DNA of 64,000 nt from Winogradskyella sp. (GCF_013042245.1 NZ_JABDQL010000025.1:1-64000), one strand, 5' to 3'; positions 37,495 through 47,117 are shown, counted from the first letter of the stretch. Notes: generated by a model from the letters alone, not told the origin. A program made the numbers and translations.

Positions 37495-37525
37495 AAAAAA
37501 AGTCACGCGTAATGCATGACTTTTT
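37495..37525 (-). terminator. Terminator of the tRNA-Gly/tRNA-Leu unit
   Basis: The arms AAAAAGTCA (37497-37505) and TGACTTTTT (37517-37525) form a 9-bp hairpin just 6 nt beyond the 3' end of tRNA-Leu, with a T-run on the minus strand. Confidence 0.75.
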
Positions 37526-37530
37526 ATCTG

Positions 37531-37614
37531 TACTGAAGGCGGGACTTGAACCCGCACGACCCAAGGGTCATTGGATTTTAAGTCCAACGTGTCTACCAAT
37601 TCCACCACTTCAGC
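37531..37614 (-). tRNA. tRNA-Leu (anticodon TAA)
   Basis: On the minus strand this folds as a class II tRNA of 84 nt. The acceptor is GCTGAAG/CTTCAGT with a G1-T72 wobble. The anticodon stem-loop is GGACTTAAAATCC with anticodon TAA, the long variable arm is TGACCCTTGGGTCGT, and the T arm is GCGGGTTCAAGTCCCGC. CCA is not encoded. It follows tRNA-Gly by 44 nt and is probably cotranscribed with it. Confidence 0.93.
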
Positions 37615-37658
37615 ATCTTGATTGTAAAACTACAATCAAACTTGGTATGTTATAATTG

Positions 37659-37730
37659 AGCGAAAGATGGGATTTGAACCCACGACCTCCACCTTGGCAA
37701 GGTGATGCTCTACCCCTGAGCTACTTTCGC
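37659..37730 (-). tRNA. tRNA-Gly (anticodon GCC)
   Basis: On the minus strand this gives a 72-nt cloverleaf. The acceptor is GCGAAAG/CTTTCGC with discriminator T, the D arm is GCTCAGGGGTAGAGC, the anticodon arm is CACCTTGCCAAGGTG with anticodon GCC, and the T arm is CGTGGGTTCAAATCCCATC. CCA is not encoded. A promoter lies about 40 nt upstream. Confidence 0.95.
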
Positions 37731-37767
37731 AATTTTTTAATGAACTAATTCGCTTTTAAAGCGGAAG

Positions 37768-37796
37768 CAAATTTAAACTATTTATTAAAAATGCAA
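37768..37796 (-). promoter_or_regulatory. Promoter of the tRNA pair
   Basis: On the minus strand TTG (37794-37796) is followed after 18 nt by TAAATTTG (37768-37775), an exact match to TAnnTTTG. It would start transcription about 30 nt before tRNA-Gly. Confidence 0.6.
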
Positions 37797-37838
37797 AGTA
37801 TATTTTAAAAATAAATTGAAATTATTTTTATAAGAATT

Positions 37839-40451
37839 TTAAGCTTGTTTTTTCTTTTGAAGCATGCGTTTTATTTCATTCAGTTTCATTAACGCTTCAA
37901 CAGGAGTTAATGTGTCTATGTCGGTATGTAAGATTTCATCTTTAATTTCTTCTAATAACGGGTCATCTAAATTGAAAAAGCTTAATTGTAAATCATCATT
38001 TAAGTTTTTTACTTTATCTGTTAACTCTTCGCTAGAATGTGACTTTTCAAGTTTTGATAAAATTTTATTTGCACGTCGTATCACTTGTTGCGGCATTCCT
38101 GCCATTTTTGCAACATGTATACCAAAGCTATGCTCACTTCCACCTTCTACCAACTTCCGTACAAAAAGCACATTATCTTTAAGTTCTTTAACGGCAACAT
38201 TGAAGTTTTTAATTCTTCCAAATGTCTCCGTCATTTCATTTAACTCATGATAATGCGTAGCGAAAAGTGTTTTAGGTTGTGCTGGATGTTCGTGCAAATA
38301 TTCGCTAATTGCCCAGGCAATAGAAATGCCATCATACGTGCTTGTTCCGCGACCAATCTCGTCGAGAAGTACTAAGCTTCGTTTTGAAATATTATTCAAA
38401 ATAGAAGCTGTTTCATTCATCTCTACCATAAATGTAGATTCGCCCATTGAGATGTTATCACTGGCACCAACACGCGTAAAGATCTTATCTACTAAACCAA
38501 TTCTCGCTTCTTTTGCAGGCACAAAACTCCCAATTTGAGCCAATAAAACAATCAATGCTGTTTGCCTTAAAATCGCTGATTTACCTGACATATTTGGTCC
38601 AGTTATCATTATAATTTGTTGGGATGCTCTATCTAAAAAAACATCGTTGGCAATATATGCTTCGCCAAGTGGCAATTGCCTTTCGATTACAGGATGACGC
38701 CCATCCTTTATTTCTAAATCATAACTATCGTCAATCTGCGGATAATTGTAATCGTTTGCTTTTGCCAAACTTGCAAATCCGCATAAACAATCAAGTTGCC
38801 CAATTAATTGAGCATTTTGTTGTACTTGTAAAATAAACTGGTGCATCCAAGTGACCAAATCAACAAATAATTGCTGTTCTATGGCTAGAATTCGCTCTTC
38901 AGCACCGAGAATTTTAGCTTCGTATTGTTTTAATTCTTCAGTAATGTAACGTTCAGCATTAACCAATGTTTGCTTTCGTATCCATTCTCCAGGCACTTTA
39001 TCTTTATGAAGATTGCGAACTTCTATATAATAACCAAACACATTATTTGAGGCTATTTTAAGCGAGGTTATTCCAGTACGCTCACTTTCACGTTGCAGCA
39101 TACTATCTAGATAGTCTTTACCAGATTTTGACAAACCTCTAAGCTCATCTAACTCTGCTGAGAAACCTTCTGCTATTGTATGACCTTTTAAAACATTTAC
39201 CGGTGCTTCCTCGTTAAGTGTTTCTTTAATTTTTTCACGAAGCAGATCGCAATTATTCAAATTACCACCGAGAATTTTTAAGGCTTCATTATCGCACGCT
39301 CGAGCAACAGATTTAATCGGGACAATCGCTTCCAACGAATTTTTAAGCTGAATAACTTCTCTTGGACTCACCTTTGTAGTCGCAATTTTTGATATCAAAC
39401 GTTCTATGTCGCCGATGTGCTTTATTTGATTCTGGATTTTTTGTAATTCCGATTCATTATTCAATAAATACTGTACAACCTCATGACGCTGTTTTATCTT
39501 ATCGGCATGTTTCAACGGTAACGCCAACCAACGTTTCAAAGTACGCCCACCCATTGCAGAAATCGTTTTATCTATAACATTTATAAGCGTGACAGCGTTG
39601 GTGTTTGTAGAATGGTATAATTCTAAATTTCGGATGGTAAATTTATCCATCCAAACATAATCGTCAGTTGCAATTCTTGAAATTGTTGTAATATGCTCCA
39701 ACTTATTATGCCGCGTTTCACTTAAATAATGAAGCACAACACCTGAAGCAATTATACCTTCGTATAAATCTTCAATACCATAACCTTTTAATGTTTTTGT
39801 ATCGAAGTGTTTTATTAATGTTTCATTAGCATAATCGGCTTGAAACACCCAATCTTCGAGATAAAAAGTATGAAAATCATTTCCGAAGGTTTCAGTAAAC
39901 TCATTTCTACATTTTTTTGAAATTAAAACTTCACTCGGACTAAAATTTTGAAGTAATTTATCTGCATATTCTGCATTACCTTGTGACGTTAAAAACTCGC
40001 CTGTAGAAACATCTAAAAACGAAATACCAATGTACTTTTTATCAAAGTGAACAGCACATAAAAAGTTGTTCGATTTAGAATGTAAGATATCATCATTAAG
40101 TGCAACACCTGGCGTTACCAATTCTGTCACACCTCGTTTTACAATTTTTTTAGTTTGTTTTGGGTCTTCGAGTTGGTCACAAATTGCCACACGTTCTCCA
40201 GCTTTAACCAACTTTGGCAAATAGGTATTTAATGAATGATGCGGAAAACCCGCCAATTCTGTTTCACTCTCACTACCTGCACCGCGTTTAGTTAAAATAA
40301 TATCTAAAATCTTAGAAGCTTTTATGGCATCACTACCAAAAGTCTCATAAAAATCCCCAACACGAAATAACAACAAAGCATCAGGGTACTTTACCTTTAT
40401 AGCATTGTATTGCTTCATTAGTGGTGTTACTTTTTTTACCTTTTTAGCCAA
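37839..40451 (-). CDS. mutS: DNA mismatch repair protein MutS
   Basis: This 870-residue protein is a standard-length MutS. Its N-terminal mismatch-binding domain contains the clamp motif GDFYETFG (about 31-38), where Phe contacts the mismatch. The core and lever domains follow. The ATPase has Walker A GPNMSGKS (about 619-626), the [11 protein letters not shown] segment with Walker B, and the H-loop [10 protein letters not shown]-terminal dimerisation tail follows. It recognises mispairs and recruits MutL in the cytoplasm. It is transcribed alone, divergent from the trmH-type gene with 122 bp between them, and ends 108 bp before the tRNA pair. Confidence 0.98.
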   Translation of the reverse strand: MAKKVKKVTPLMKQYNAIKVKYPDALLLFRVGDFYETFGSDAIKASKILDIILTKRGAGSESETELAGFPHHSLNTYLPKLVKAGERVAICDQLEDPKQTKKIVKRGVTELVTPGVALNDDILHSKSNNFLCAVHFDKKYIGISFLDVSTGEFLTSQGNAEYADKLLQNFSPSEVLISKKCRNEFTETFGNDFHTFYLEDWVFQADYANETLIKHFDTKTLKGYGIEDLYEGIIASGVVLHYLSETRHNKLEHITTISRIATDDYVWMDKFTIRNLELYHSTNTNAVTLINVIDKTISAMGGRTLKRWLALPLKHADKIKQRHEVVQYLLNNESELQKIQNQIKHIGDIERLISKIATTKVSPREVIQLKNSLEAIVPIKSVARACDNEALKILGGNLNNCDLLREKIKETLNEEAPVNVLKGHTIAEGFSAELDELRGLSKSGKDYLDSMLQRESERTGITSLKIASNNVFGYYIEVRNLHKDKVPGEWIRKQTLVNAERYITEELKQYEAKILGAEERILAIEQQLFVDLVTWMHQFILQVQQNAQLIGQLDCLCGFASLAKANDYNYPQIDDSYDLEIKDGRHPVIERQLPLGEAYIANDVFLDRASQQIIMITGPNMSGKSAILRQTALIVLLAQIGSFVPAKEARIGLVDKIFTRVGASDNISMGESTFMVEMNETASILNNISKRSLVLLDEIGRGTSTYDGISIAWAISEYLHEHPAQPKTLFATHYHELNEMTETFGRIKNFNVAVKELKDNVLFVRKLVEGGSEHSFGIHVAKMAGMPQQVIRRANKILSKLEKSHSSEELTDKVKNLNDDLQLSFFNLDDPLLEEIKDEILHTDIDTLTPVEALMKLNEIKRMLQKKKQA

Positions 40452-40573
40452 GAGTTTTGTGTATTTTTGCCGAGATAGTTATCGGGATTGTAAGATTGCT
40501 AATGTAGCTAAATACCTTAGTTTTATAAAGCGATTATACTAGAAGTTATCTACAAAAAAACCAAGATTTCAAC

Positions 40574-41113
40574 ATGCGAAAATTAAAAAATAGCGAATTA
40601 GACCGTTTAGATATTAGCGAATTTAAACAGGCAGAAAAATCGCCAATAATTATTGTTTTAGATAATATTAGAAGTCTAAATAATATCGGTTCTGTCTTTA
40701 GAACAAGCGATGCGTTTTTGATTGAAAAAATCTATTTATGTGGCATAACAGCAAAACCGCCTCATAACGATATCCGTAAAACCGCCTTAGGAAGCACCGA
40801 AACGGTAACTTGGGAATATGCCAAAAATACTATTGAAGTTATCGAAAAACTAAAATCCGAAAACGTAAAAATTTGCGCAATCGAACAAGTAGAAAACGCC
40901 ACAATGCTCAACGATTTTAAACCTCAACCTGAAAATAAACACGCCTTTGTTTTTGGAAATGAAGTTAAAGGTGTATCTCAAGATGTTGTTGATGCTAGTG
41001 ATGTGGTTCTTGAAATTCCACAATTTGGAACGAAGCATTCTTTGAACATTTCTGTGAGTTGTGGTGTTGTGGTTTGGGATGTTTTTGCGAAGTTAAAAAA
41101 GAAGCCTATCTAA
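40574..41113 (+). CDS. TrmH/SpoU family RNA 2'-O-methyltransferase
   Basis: This is a 179-residue SPOUT-fold enzyme. The three SpoU motifs are present: motif 1 LDNIRSLNNIGSVFRTSDAF (about 29-48), motif 2 FVFGNEVKGVSQ (about 129-140) and motif 3 IPQFGTKHSLNISVSCGVV (about 149-167). It transfers a methyl group from S-adenosylmethionine to a ribose 2'-OH of tRNA or rRNA; the target base cannot be read from the sequence. It is shorter than RlmB-type enzymes because it lacks the N-terminal substrate-binding domain. The stop codon is followed in frame by the next gene's reading frame 48 nt on. Confidence 0.93.
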   Translation: MRKLKNSELDRLDISEFKQAEKSPIIIVLDNIRSLNNIGSVFRTSDAFLIEKIYLCGITAKPPHNDIRKTALGSTETVTWEYAKNTIEVIEKLKSENVKICAIEQVENATMLNDFKPQPENKHAFVFGNEVKGVSQDVVDASDVVLEIPQFGTKHSLNISVSCGVVVWDVFAKLKKKPI

Positions 41114-41161
41114 ATCTTTCCTGAGGAAGACTTTTTTACTATTGCCTTAAAGTTAAATCTA

Positions 41162-41815
41162 TTGAAAAATTTAAAAAAATCTTGGCCAACAAAAGCCGTA
41201 ATGCAACAAATCTACGAGCAGCATTTTTGGGGTGGAAATGATTATGATTTTTATTCTGGAGAAGGCTCACATAAAGCTAAAATTATTGAAGCTTATATTG
41301 AAGCTGTATCTGAGTTTCTAAAGTCAAAGAACAATACACTTACAGTTTTAGATTTGGGTTGTGGCGATTTTAATATTGGAAAACATTTTGTACCCTATTC
41401 TAAAAAATATATTGCAGTAGATATTGTAGATAATTTGATTAAAAGAAATATAACTAAATTTCAAGTTGAAAATTTAGAATTCCGCTGTCTTGATATTTCA
41501 AAAGATAAATTACCAAAAGCAGATTGCGTGATTTTAAGACAAGTGCTTCAGCATCTATCTAACTCTGAAATTAAAGCTATTTTAAAAATGCTTTCAAACT
41601 ATAAATATATTATCTTAACGGAGCATTTACCCTTGGGAGATTTTACGCCGAATAAAGATAAGGTCACTAACTTAGGTATTCGTTTAAAGCAAAATAGCGG
41701 AGTTACTGTTTTGGCTTCGCCTTTTAACTTTAAAATTTCATCGAAAAGGGTTTTAAACGAAATTGTTTTAGAAAATAGTAAAGGTAGAATTGAGACACTC
41801 TTGCTTACCTTATAG
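41162..41815 (+). CDS. Class I SAM-dependent methyltransferase
   Basis: This 217-residue protein has the Rossmann-like methyltransferase fold: motif I LTVLDLGCGDFNIGKHF (about 60-76), an acidic residue after the next strand (IAVDIVDN), and motif IV DCVILRQVLQHLS. The substrate is unknown. The start is taken as the TTG at 41162, since conserved-looking sequence (SWPTKAVMQQIYEQHFWG) begins just after it; the first in-frame ATG (41201) would remove part of it. It lies 48 bp after the trmH-type gene, in the same frame, and probably shares its transcript. Its 3' end overlaps the convergent gene by 11 bp. Confidence 0.82.
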   Translation: MKNLKKSWPTKAVMQQIYEQHFWGGNDYDFYSGEGSHKAKIIEAYIEAVSEFLKSKNNTLTVLDLGCGDFNIGKHFVPYSKKYIAVDIVDNLIKRNITKFQVENLEFRCLDISKDKLPKADCVILRQVLQHLSNSEIKAILKMLSNYKYIILTEHLPLGDFTPNKDKVTNLGIRLKQNSGVTVLASPFNFKISSKRVLNEIVLENSKGRIETLLLTL

Positions 41816-42284
41816 GAATCCAAATTTCCTCCTCATTTTCTACTTGCATTGGGTTGTAGCTTGGTGGTAATTTTTCGAAATGCGGACGATTATCCAACTC
41901 AAAGTTTTTTGATGCTAACCAAGTAGAATGTAGTTCGCGCCACAATTCAATAAATTGTTGCACTGAACCTTTAAAATTAATCACTACGTATTTTCCTTTT
42001 GAAATGGTTAACGTATCCAAACCTTCTGGTATGTTATTAAAATTATTGACCATTACTCCAATCCATTTTTCAAACGTTTGATGCGGATTAAATTTTTCAA
42101 AATCAAAAGTATCATACTGTTGAAGTGAAATCGTAAAATCATCTGCACGTTCGTCTATTTCGCTCAACCTTGGCATAAATTTTCGTGCTATTTGCCTAGT
42201 AATTTGACCATTATTAGTAAAACTTACTTCAGCTTTTACACCGACAATTTTAATGCTACCTAATTCAACTATCTTGTACTCCAT
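41805..42284 (-). CDS. GyrI-like / AraC effector-binding domain protein
   Basis: From the ATG at 42284 the product has 159 residues. That start overlaps the stop of folK-dNK by one base (TGATG) and so suggests coupled translation; an earlier ATG would lie inside the upstream gene. The sequence fits the GyrI-like small-molecule-binding (SOUL-like) fold: a first strand YKIVELGSIKIVGVKAEVSF, a middle FEKWIGVMV, then GKYVVINFKGSVQQFIELW near residue 105 and a final EIWIPI. There is no DNA-binding domain. Its ligand is unknown; standalone members bind drugs or hydrophobic compounds. Confidence 0.8.
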   Translation of the reverse strand: MEYKIVELGSIKIVGVKAEVSFTNNGQITRQIARKFMPRLSEIDERADDFTISLQQYDTFDFEKFNPHQTFEKWIGVMVNNFNNIPEGLDTLTISKGKYVVINFKGSVQQFIELWRELHSTWLASKNFELDNRPHFEKLPPSYNPMQVENEEEIWIPIR

Positions 42285-43408
42285 CAATTTAATTGGTTTA
42301 ATATCCAAAGATAATCTTCTCTGTTTTTTACAAAATCCCGATCAGAAATATCAATGATTTTAACGTTTAAATCTGTTTGAGATTTTAAAAACTCTAAATA
42401 TCTTGAATTTAATTTTTCGAGATATTCATCCTTGATATCACTCTCATACTTTCGCCCACGCTGTTTTATATTGGCTTGTAAACGCTCTGTGTTTTGATAG
42501 AGGTATACATACAAATCTGGCTTTGCAATGTCTTTATATACTTGATAAAATAATTTAAGATACAAACGGAATTCATCTTCAGGCAAGGTCACTTTAGAGA
42601 AAATCAGTGATTTATTAACGTCGTAGTCACTAACCATAAAATCTTTAAACAAGTCTAATTGCGATAAATCGTCACTAATTTGTTGATATCTATCTGCCAA
42701 AAAAGACATCTCTAAAGTAAAAGCATAGCGTTCAGGTTCCTTATAGAACTTTGGTAAAAACGGATTATCTGCAAAACGTTCTAAAATAAGTTTTGCATTA
42801 AAATCGTTTGAAATTTTATTTGCTAAACTTGTTTTTCCTGCGCCAATGTTTCCTTCAATTGCAATGTAATTGTAGTTTCCAAATGTGTAAGACTTTCTTG
42901 GGTTTTTAAGCCAAATATTAATCGATTCAATTTCTGAACCGTCTTCACAGACTTCAAAAAGCTCTTCAATGGTCTTATCCAAAATAGGATGTTTAAAATC
43001 TTTTACAATATTTAGTAAAGGCTGTAAAACAAACTTTCGGTTTTGGATTTGTGGATGTGGGACAATGAGATTTTTCTCGTTAATAACCTCATCTTCAAAA
43101 AGTAAAATATCTAAATCTATCTCTCGAGACTGATAGCCGTTTTCAGATTTTTTTGTTCTTCCGAGTTGCTTTTCTATATCCTGTAAAATCTTAAGAAGTT
43201 TCCTTGGCTTCAGCTCTGTTTCTACTACAATGCAAGCATTATAAAAATCATCACCATCAAAACCAACAGCGGATGTTTTGTATACGTTAGATAGCTTTTT
43301 TATAGCACCAATGTTTTTAAAAATAGTATCTACAGCCAACTGCAAATATTGCAATTTGTTTCCCTTATTACTGCCTAGTGCTATGTAAACGCGTTTTGGT
43401 GGTTTCAT
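42284..43408 (-). CDS. folK: FolK (HPPK) fused to deoxynucleoside kinase
   Basis: The 374-residue protein joins two enzymes. Residues 1-165 are 6-hydroxymethyl-7,8-dihydropterin pyrophosphokinase, with ALGSNKGNKLQYL (10-22), YKTSAVGF and the signature RTKKSENGYQSREIDLDIL (84-102); this is the pyrophosphoryl transfer step of folate synthesis. Residues 178-374 are a deoxynucleoside kinase, with P-loop GNIGAGKT (186-193), LERFADNPFLPKFY and the lid arginines in QRGRKYESD; it phosphorylates salvaged deoxynucleosides. Both halves look complete. I recall the same fusion in other flavobacteria. It reads divergently from the transporter gene and is coupled to the GyrI-like gene. The nucleoside specificity cannot be read here. 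Confidence 0.94.
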   Translation of the reverse strand: MKPPKRVYIALGSNKGNKLQYLQLAVDTIFKNIGAIKKLSNVYKTSAVGFDGDDFYNACIVVETELKPRKLLKILQDIEKQLGRTKKSENGYQSREIDLDILLFEDEVINEKNLIVPHPQIQNRKFVLQPLLNIVKDFKHPILDKTIEELFEVCEDGSEIESINIWLKNPRKSYTFGNYNYIAIEGNIGAGKTSLANKISNDFNAKLILERFADNPFLPKFYKEPERYAFTLEMSFLADRYQQISDDLSQLDLFKDFMVSDYDVNKSLIFSKVTLPEDEFRLYLKLFYQVYKDIAKPDLYVYLYQNTERLQANIKQRGRKYESDIKDEYLEKLNSRYLEFLKSQTDLNVKIIDISDRDFVKNREDYLWILNQLN

Positions 43409-43478
43409 TGGATTGGCAAAATAATCAAAAGAAATATTAATAGATTATCTTTACATCAACTATTTATTAACGATTTTA

Positions 43479-44183
43479 ATGCAGTTAAAGGACAAACTTC
43501 TTGCCCAACGTATATATCTTTTTTTGGGCGCACTATTCATAACATCTTTAGTTGTATCTAACCTTATTTTTCAGAAGTTTTTTTATTGGTATCCTATAGA
43601 CGTAGAGATTTTTGGTTCTAAACTTTTTGAAATTTCAGTAGGGATTTTACCCTACCCTATTACATTCTTAATTACAGATTTAATTAGTGAAATCTATGGT
43701 AAAAAACGAGCTAATGATATTGTTATAGCTGGTATTTTTGCATCTTTATTTTCAGTAGGTATCATTTTAGTGGCAGATTATGTACCCGCTTTAGACAATT
43801 CGCCTTTAGACGATAAGACTTTTAAATTTGTATTTAGCAAAACTATAATTGCTGTAGGTTCAAGTATGTTTGCATACCTATTTGCACAATTTATAGATAT
43901 TAAAATTTACCATTTCTGGAAAAACCTTACCAAAGGAAAACACTTATGGCTACGCAATAATTTTTCTACATGGATTTCACAATTTTTAGATACATTATCC
44001 ATAATAACATTACTATGCTATTTTGGTGTTTTACCTTGGGACAGTTTTCAAGGCTTACTCCTTAGCGGCTTTTTATTTAAAGTTTTGGTGGCTTTTTTTG
44101 ATACCCCTTTTCTATATCTAGGCGTATACTTTTTCAGAAAGCGTTTTAAACTTAAAGTTAATGAAGAAATAGATTTAATCTAA
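43479..44183 (+). CDS. Queuosine precursor transporter (YhhQ/VUT family)
   Basis: This 234-residue inner-membrane protein has about six spans. The family pattern is clear: LVVSNLIFQKFF (about 26-37), ISVGILPYPITFLITDLISEIYGKKRA (about 52-78, given here as ILPYPITFLITDLISEIYGK) and NFSTWISQFLDTLSI in the later half. YhhQ-type proteins import queuine or its precursors for tRNA modification. It stands 70 bp from the divergent folK-dNK gene and 193 bp before the AsmA-like gene, whose leader is unusual. The family assignment is firm; the exact substrate in this organism is inferred. Confidence 0.9.
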   Translation: MQLKDKLLAQRIYLFLGALFITSLVVSNLIFQKFFYWYPIDVEIFGSKLFEISVGILPYPITFLITDLISEIYGKKRANDIVIAGIFASLFSVGIILVADYVPALDNSPLDDKTFKFVFSKTIIAVGSSMFAYLFAQFIDIKIYHFWKNLTKGKHLWLRNNFSTWISQFLDTLSIITLLCYFGVLPWDSFQGLLLSGFLFKVLVAFFDTPFLYLGVYFFRKRFKLKVNEEIDLI

Positions 44184-44290
44184 AGCCGAAGAAAATCCTA
44201 AAATCTTCATAATCTTAGTATAAATTCAGTCTTTTAGATTGTTTTTTTGTATTATAACAAAGACTTTTACGTTACAATTAATTCTTTATG

Positions 44291-44365
44291 AAACAAGCAT
44301 GCTAAACATATTATCACCCAAAGGAATGATTAAGAGCGAACAGCATGTGTCTTAAAAAAACAATA
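44291..44365 (+). promoter_or_regulatory. Conserved 5' leader element, copy 2 (candidate cis-regulatory RNA)
   Basis: These 75 nt match 27581-27656 (minus) with four substitutions and one gap and end 11 nt before the ATG at 44377. Here the outer stem CATGCT (44299-44304) / AGCATG (44342-44347) pairs fully; an inner TTATCA/TGATTAA stem has one bulge. Just upstream a five-codon frame ATG AAA CAA GCA TGC TAA (44288-44305) begins, but the other copy has ATT in place of its ATG. A weak TTG (44247) / TACGTTAC pair would start transcription shortly before the element. Confidence 0.6.
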
Positions 44366-44376
44366 CATATAAATAC

Positions 44377-47010
44377 ATGAAAAAAATATTCAAAATACTC
44401 GGTATTTTACTTACCATTTTTTTAGTTATACTCATAAGTGTTCCGTTCTTTCTAGAATCTAAAATAGATGCTATCGTTCAAAATTATGCTGATAAAAATC
44501 TTAATGCAGATTTAAGTTTTGAAGACATTAGCTTAAGTCTAATCAGTAGTTTCCCAAAAGCAAAGGTTAGTGTAGAAAATATGAAAATTGCAACCAAAAC
44601 TCCTTTTGAAAACGAGACTTTAGCCGCCGCAAAAAATCTATCTTTTGAAATGCCTTTGAGAGAACTTTTTAAAGGCTCCGAAGAACCTTTGACCATTAAC
44701 CAAATTATTGCAGATGAGTTGTTATTAACTCTAAAAACAAATGCTTCTGGAAATGTTAATTATAATATTGTGAAGCCTTCTGAAGATACTCAAAACAATA
44801 GTGCATCTGAATCAAAAGCCTTTAGTTTTGATATTGAACATTATGAGATTAACAATAGTGCTTTTACATACGTAGACGAGGAAAGTAATACAAAGCTCTA
44901 TGCCACTGAAATTAATCATAGTGGTAATGGTATTTTTTCTGGTGGCCTTTCAGAATTAGACACAAAAACCAAAGGTAAGATAAGCCTGTCCATAGATAAT
45001 ACAGAATATTTAAGTAATAACATCGTAAAACTCGACGCCCTAATTGATTTGGATTTAGAGCAAAACAAATACACCTTTAAGGACAATACTGGTTTTATTA
45101 ATGCACTTCCATTAGAGTTTAAAGGCTATGTTCAACTTGTGGAAAAAGGTCAAGAAATTGACATTAGTTTTAAGAATCCGGAATCTTCATTTAAATCATT
45201 TTTAGCAGTTATACCAAAATCTTACGCCAAAAATATTGAAGATGTTAGTACTTCGGGAAATTTTACCCTAAACGGAAAAATTAAAGGTTTGGTTTCTGAT
45301 AAGACAATTCCAACTCTTAATATCAAAATCAATTCTAATAACGCTTCCTTTAGATATCCAGACTTACCCAAAAAAGTAGAAAATATTGTCATCGACGCAT
45401 CCTTAAAAAATACAACAGGTAATGTTGACGATACTTATATAGACATCAATACGCTTAATTTTAAAATAGACGAAGATGCTTTTAAGTCGGAAGCACATAT
45501 CAAAAATCTTACTGGAAATATAGTGGTAGATGCCAACCTTGATGGAGTTCTTAACTTAGCCAACATTACTAAAGCATATCCTGTTGAATTAGACAATCAA
45601 CTAAGCGGTATTTTGAAAGGAAAACTCAATACAGCTTTTGACTTTAATGCAATTGAAACTAATGCTTATCAACGAATAAAAAATAATGGAACTGTTTCTG
45701 TTGAAGATTTTATTTTTTCGTCTGAAGACATTGTAAATCCTATTCAGATTAATACCGCTGAATTAAGCTTTCGACCTGGTAGAGTAACTCTAAATAAATT
45801 TGAAGCCTTAACAGGAAAAAGTGATATCAACGCAACTGGACAAATAGATAATCTTCTCGGTTTTCTACTGAGTGACAAAAAACTGCAAGGCGATTTTAAA
45901 GTCACTTCCAACAACTTTGTGATTTCAGATTTTATGGTTGAAGATGAAGCTGCTTCCGAAACATCTAACAAATCGACTTCAGATACAGAATCCCTAAAAA
46001 TTCCAGAATTTTTAGATTGTACCGTCTTTGCGAATGCACAAAACGTGGTTTATGATAATTTAAATCTTAAAAACGTTAGCGGAACACTTAGAATTAAAGA
46101 CCAAAATGCGAGTTTAAGTCAAATGACCACTGATCTATTTGATGGCAAATTAGCAATTAACGGCAATGTATCTACAAAAGGCAAAAAACCTAAGTTTGAT
46201 ATGGCGTTAGGCATGCAAGAGTTTGATATTTCTCAATCTTTTAGAGATTTAGATTTACTAAAAGTCTTAGCTCCTATTGCAAAAGTATTGCAAGGAAAAC
46301 TCAATTCTACCATACAATTAAATGGAGTTTTGGATGAAAATTTTTCTCCAGATTTAAATACTATTTCTGGCGATGCTTTAGCTGAATTAATAACTACAGA
46401 ACTATCGGCTTCTAAAAGTAAAATTCTCGAAGGTTTAGATCGTAAATTCAACTTTATAGACTTTGAAGATTTAGATTTAAAAGACCTTAAAACCAAGTTA
46501 AGTTTTGAAAATGGACAAGTTTCAGTAAAGCCTTTCACTATAAATTATAAAGATATCCCAATTGAGGTCTCCGGAACACATAGTTTTTCAAATACTATGA
46601 ATTACAATGCAGTACTACAAGTCCCAGCAAAGTATTTAGGCACAGAGGTGAATACTTTGATTAATAAGATTAATGATGCTGAAGTAAACAAAATCACGAT
46701 ACCGGTTACTGCGAAAATTGGAGGCACATTTTCGCAACCAAATATCACTACGGATTTAAATAGTGGTGTTTCTGATTTAACAAAACAACTTATCGAAATT
46801 CAAAAACAAAAACTTATTAATAAGGGTACTGATAAAGTCAACGACTTGTTAGGTGGTCTTTTAGGAGGAAATACAAAAAAGTCAACAGATTCGACAAAAG
46901 TAGACTCTACAACGACTAATCCTAAGGATAATATAAAGGATGGTGTAAAAAATATCTTGGGTGGAATTCTGAAAAAGAAGAAAAAACAGCCAGATTCGAC
47001 CAAAAATTGA
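44377..47010 (+). CDS. AsmA-like family protein
   Basis: This 877-residue protein has one N-terminal membrane anchor (about 4-26, KILGILLTIFLVILISVPFF). A long beta-rich AsmA-type region follows, with an N-terminal LSFEDISLSLISSFPKAKVSVENM segment (about 45-68) and a C-terminal AsmA_2-like part (about 600-790, VSVKPFTINYKDIPIEVSGTH). The last 60 residues are low-complexity and lysine-rich. AsmA/TamB-like proteins of the repeating beta-groove class are linked to phospholipid transport to the outer membrane and to envelope biogenesis. A terminator follows at 47034. It carries the conserved leader that is also found in the glucan locus. Confidence 0.88.
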   Translation: MKKIFKILGILLTIFLVILISVPFFLESKIDAIVQNYADKNLNADLSFEDISLSLISSFPKAKVSVENMKIATKTPFENETLAAAKNLSFEMPLRELFKGSEEPLTINQIIADELLLTLKTNASGNVNYNIVKPSEDTQNNSASESKAFSFDIEHYEINNSAFTYVDEESNTKLYATEINHSGNGIFSGGLSELDTKTKGKISLSIDNTEYLSNNIVKLDALIDLDLEQNKYTFKDNTGFINALPLEFKGYVQLVEKGQEIDISFKNPESSFKSFLAVIPKSYAKNIEDVSTSGNFTLNGKIKGLVSDKTIPTLNIKINSNNASFRYPDLPKKVENIVIDASLKNTTGNVDDTYIDINTLNFKIDEDAFKSEAHIKNLTGNIVVDANLDGVLNLANITKAYPVELDNQLSGILKGKLNTAFDFNAIETNAYQRIKNNGTVSVEDFIFSSEDIVNPIQINTAELSFRPGRVTLNKFEALTGKSDINATGQIDNLLGFLLSDKKLQGDFKVTSNNFVISDFMVEDEAASETSNKSTSDTESLKIPEFLDCTVFANAQNVVYDNLNLKNVSGTLRIKDQNASLSQMTTDLFDGKLAINGNVSTKGKKPKFDMALGMQEFDISQSFRDLDLLKVLAPIAKVLQGKLNSTIQLNGVLDENFSPDLNTISGDALAELITTELSASKSKILEGLDRKFNFIDFEDLDLKDLKTKLSFENGQVSVKPFTINYKDIPIEVSGTHSFSNTMNYNAVLQVPAKYLGTEVNTLINKINDAEVNKITIPVTAKIGGTFSQPNITTDLNSGVSDLTKQLIEIQKQKLINKGTDKVNDLLGGLLGGNTKKSTDSTKVDSTTTNPKDNIKDGVKNILGGILKKKKKQPDSTKN

Positions 47011-47033
47011 TGTTTTTTTAGCTATTCTAAATA

Positions 47034-47062
47034 AAAATTAGTTAAACATAGCTAATTTTTTT
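47034..47062 (+). terminator. Terminator of the AsmA-like gene
   Basis: The arms AAAATTAG (47034-47041) and CTAATTTT (47052-47059) form an 8-bp hairpin ending in a T7 run, 24 bp after the stop and before rpoD. Confidence 0.75.
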
Positions 47063-47117
47063 GGAATTGTCATTTATTACAGTAAGTTGTTATTTGGAAC
47101 AATTCTAAAAACTATAC

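Noticed and set aside
44288-44305. Leader peptide MKQAC as the explanation of the shared leader
   Set aside because: The ATG is ATT in the copy at 27581-27656, and similarity extends far beyond this frame; kept only as a side note.
44291-44365. Hammerhead ribozyme or a known riboswitch (preQ1, SAM-II, c-di-GMP)
   Set aside because: The core sequences of these classes are not present in the element.
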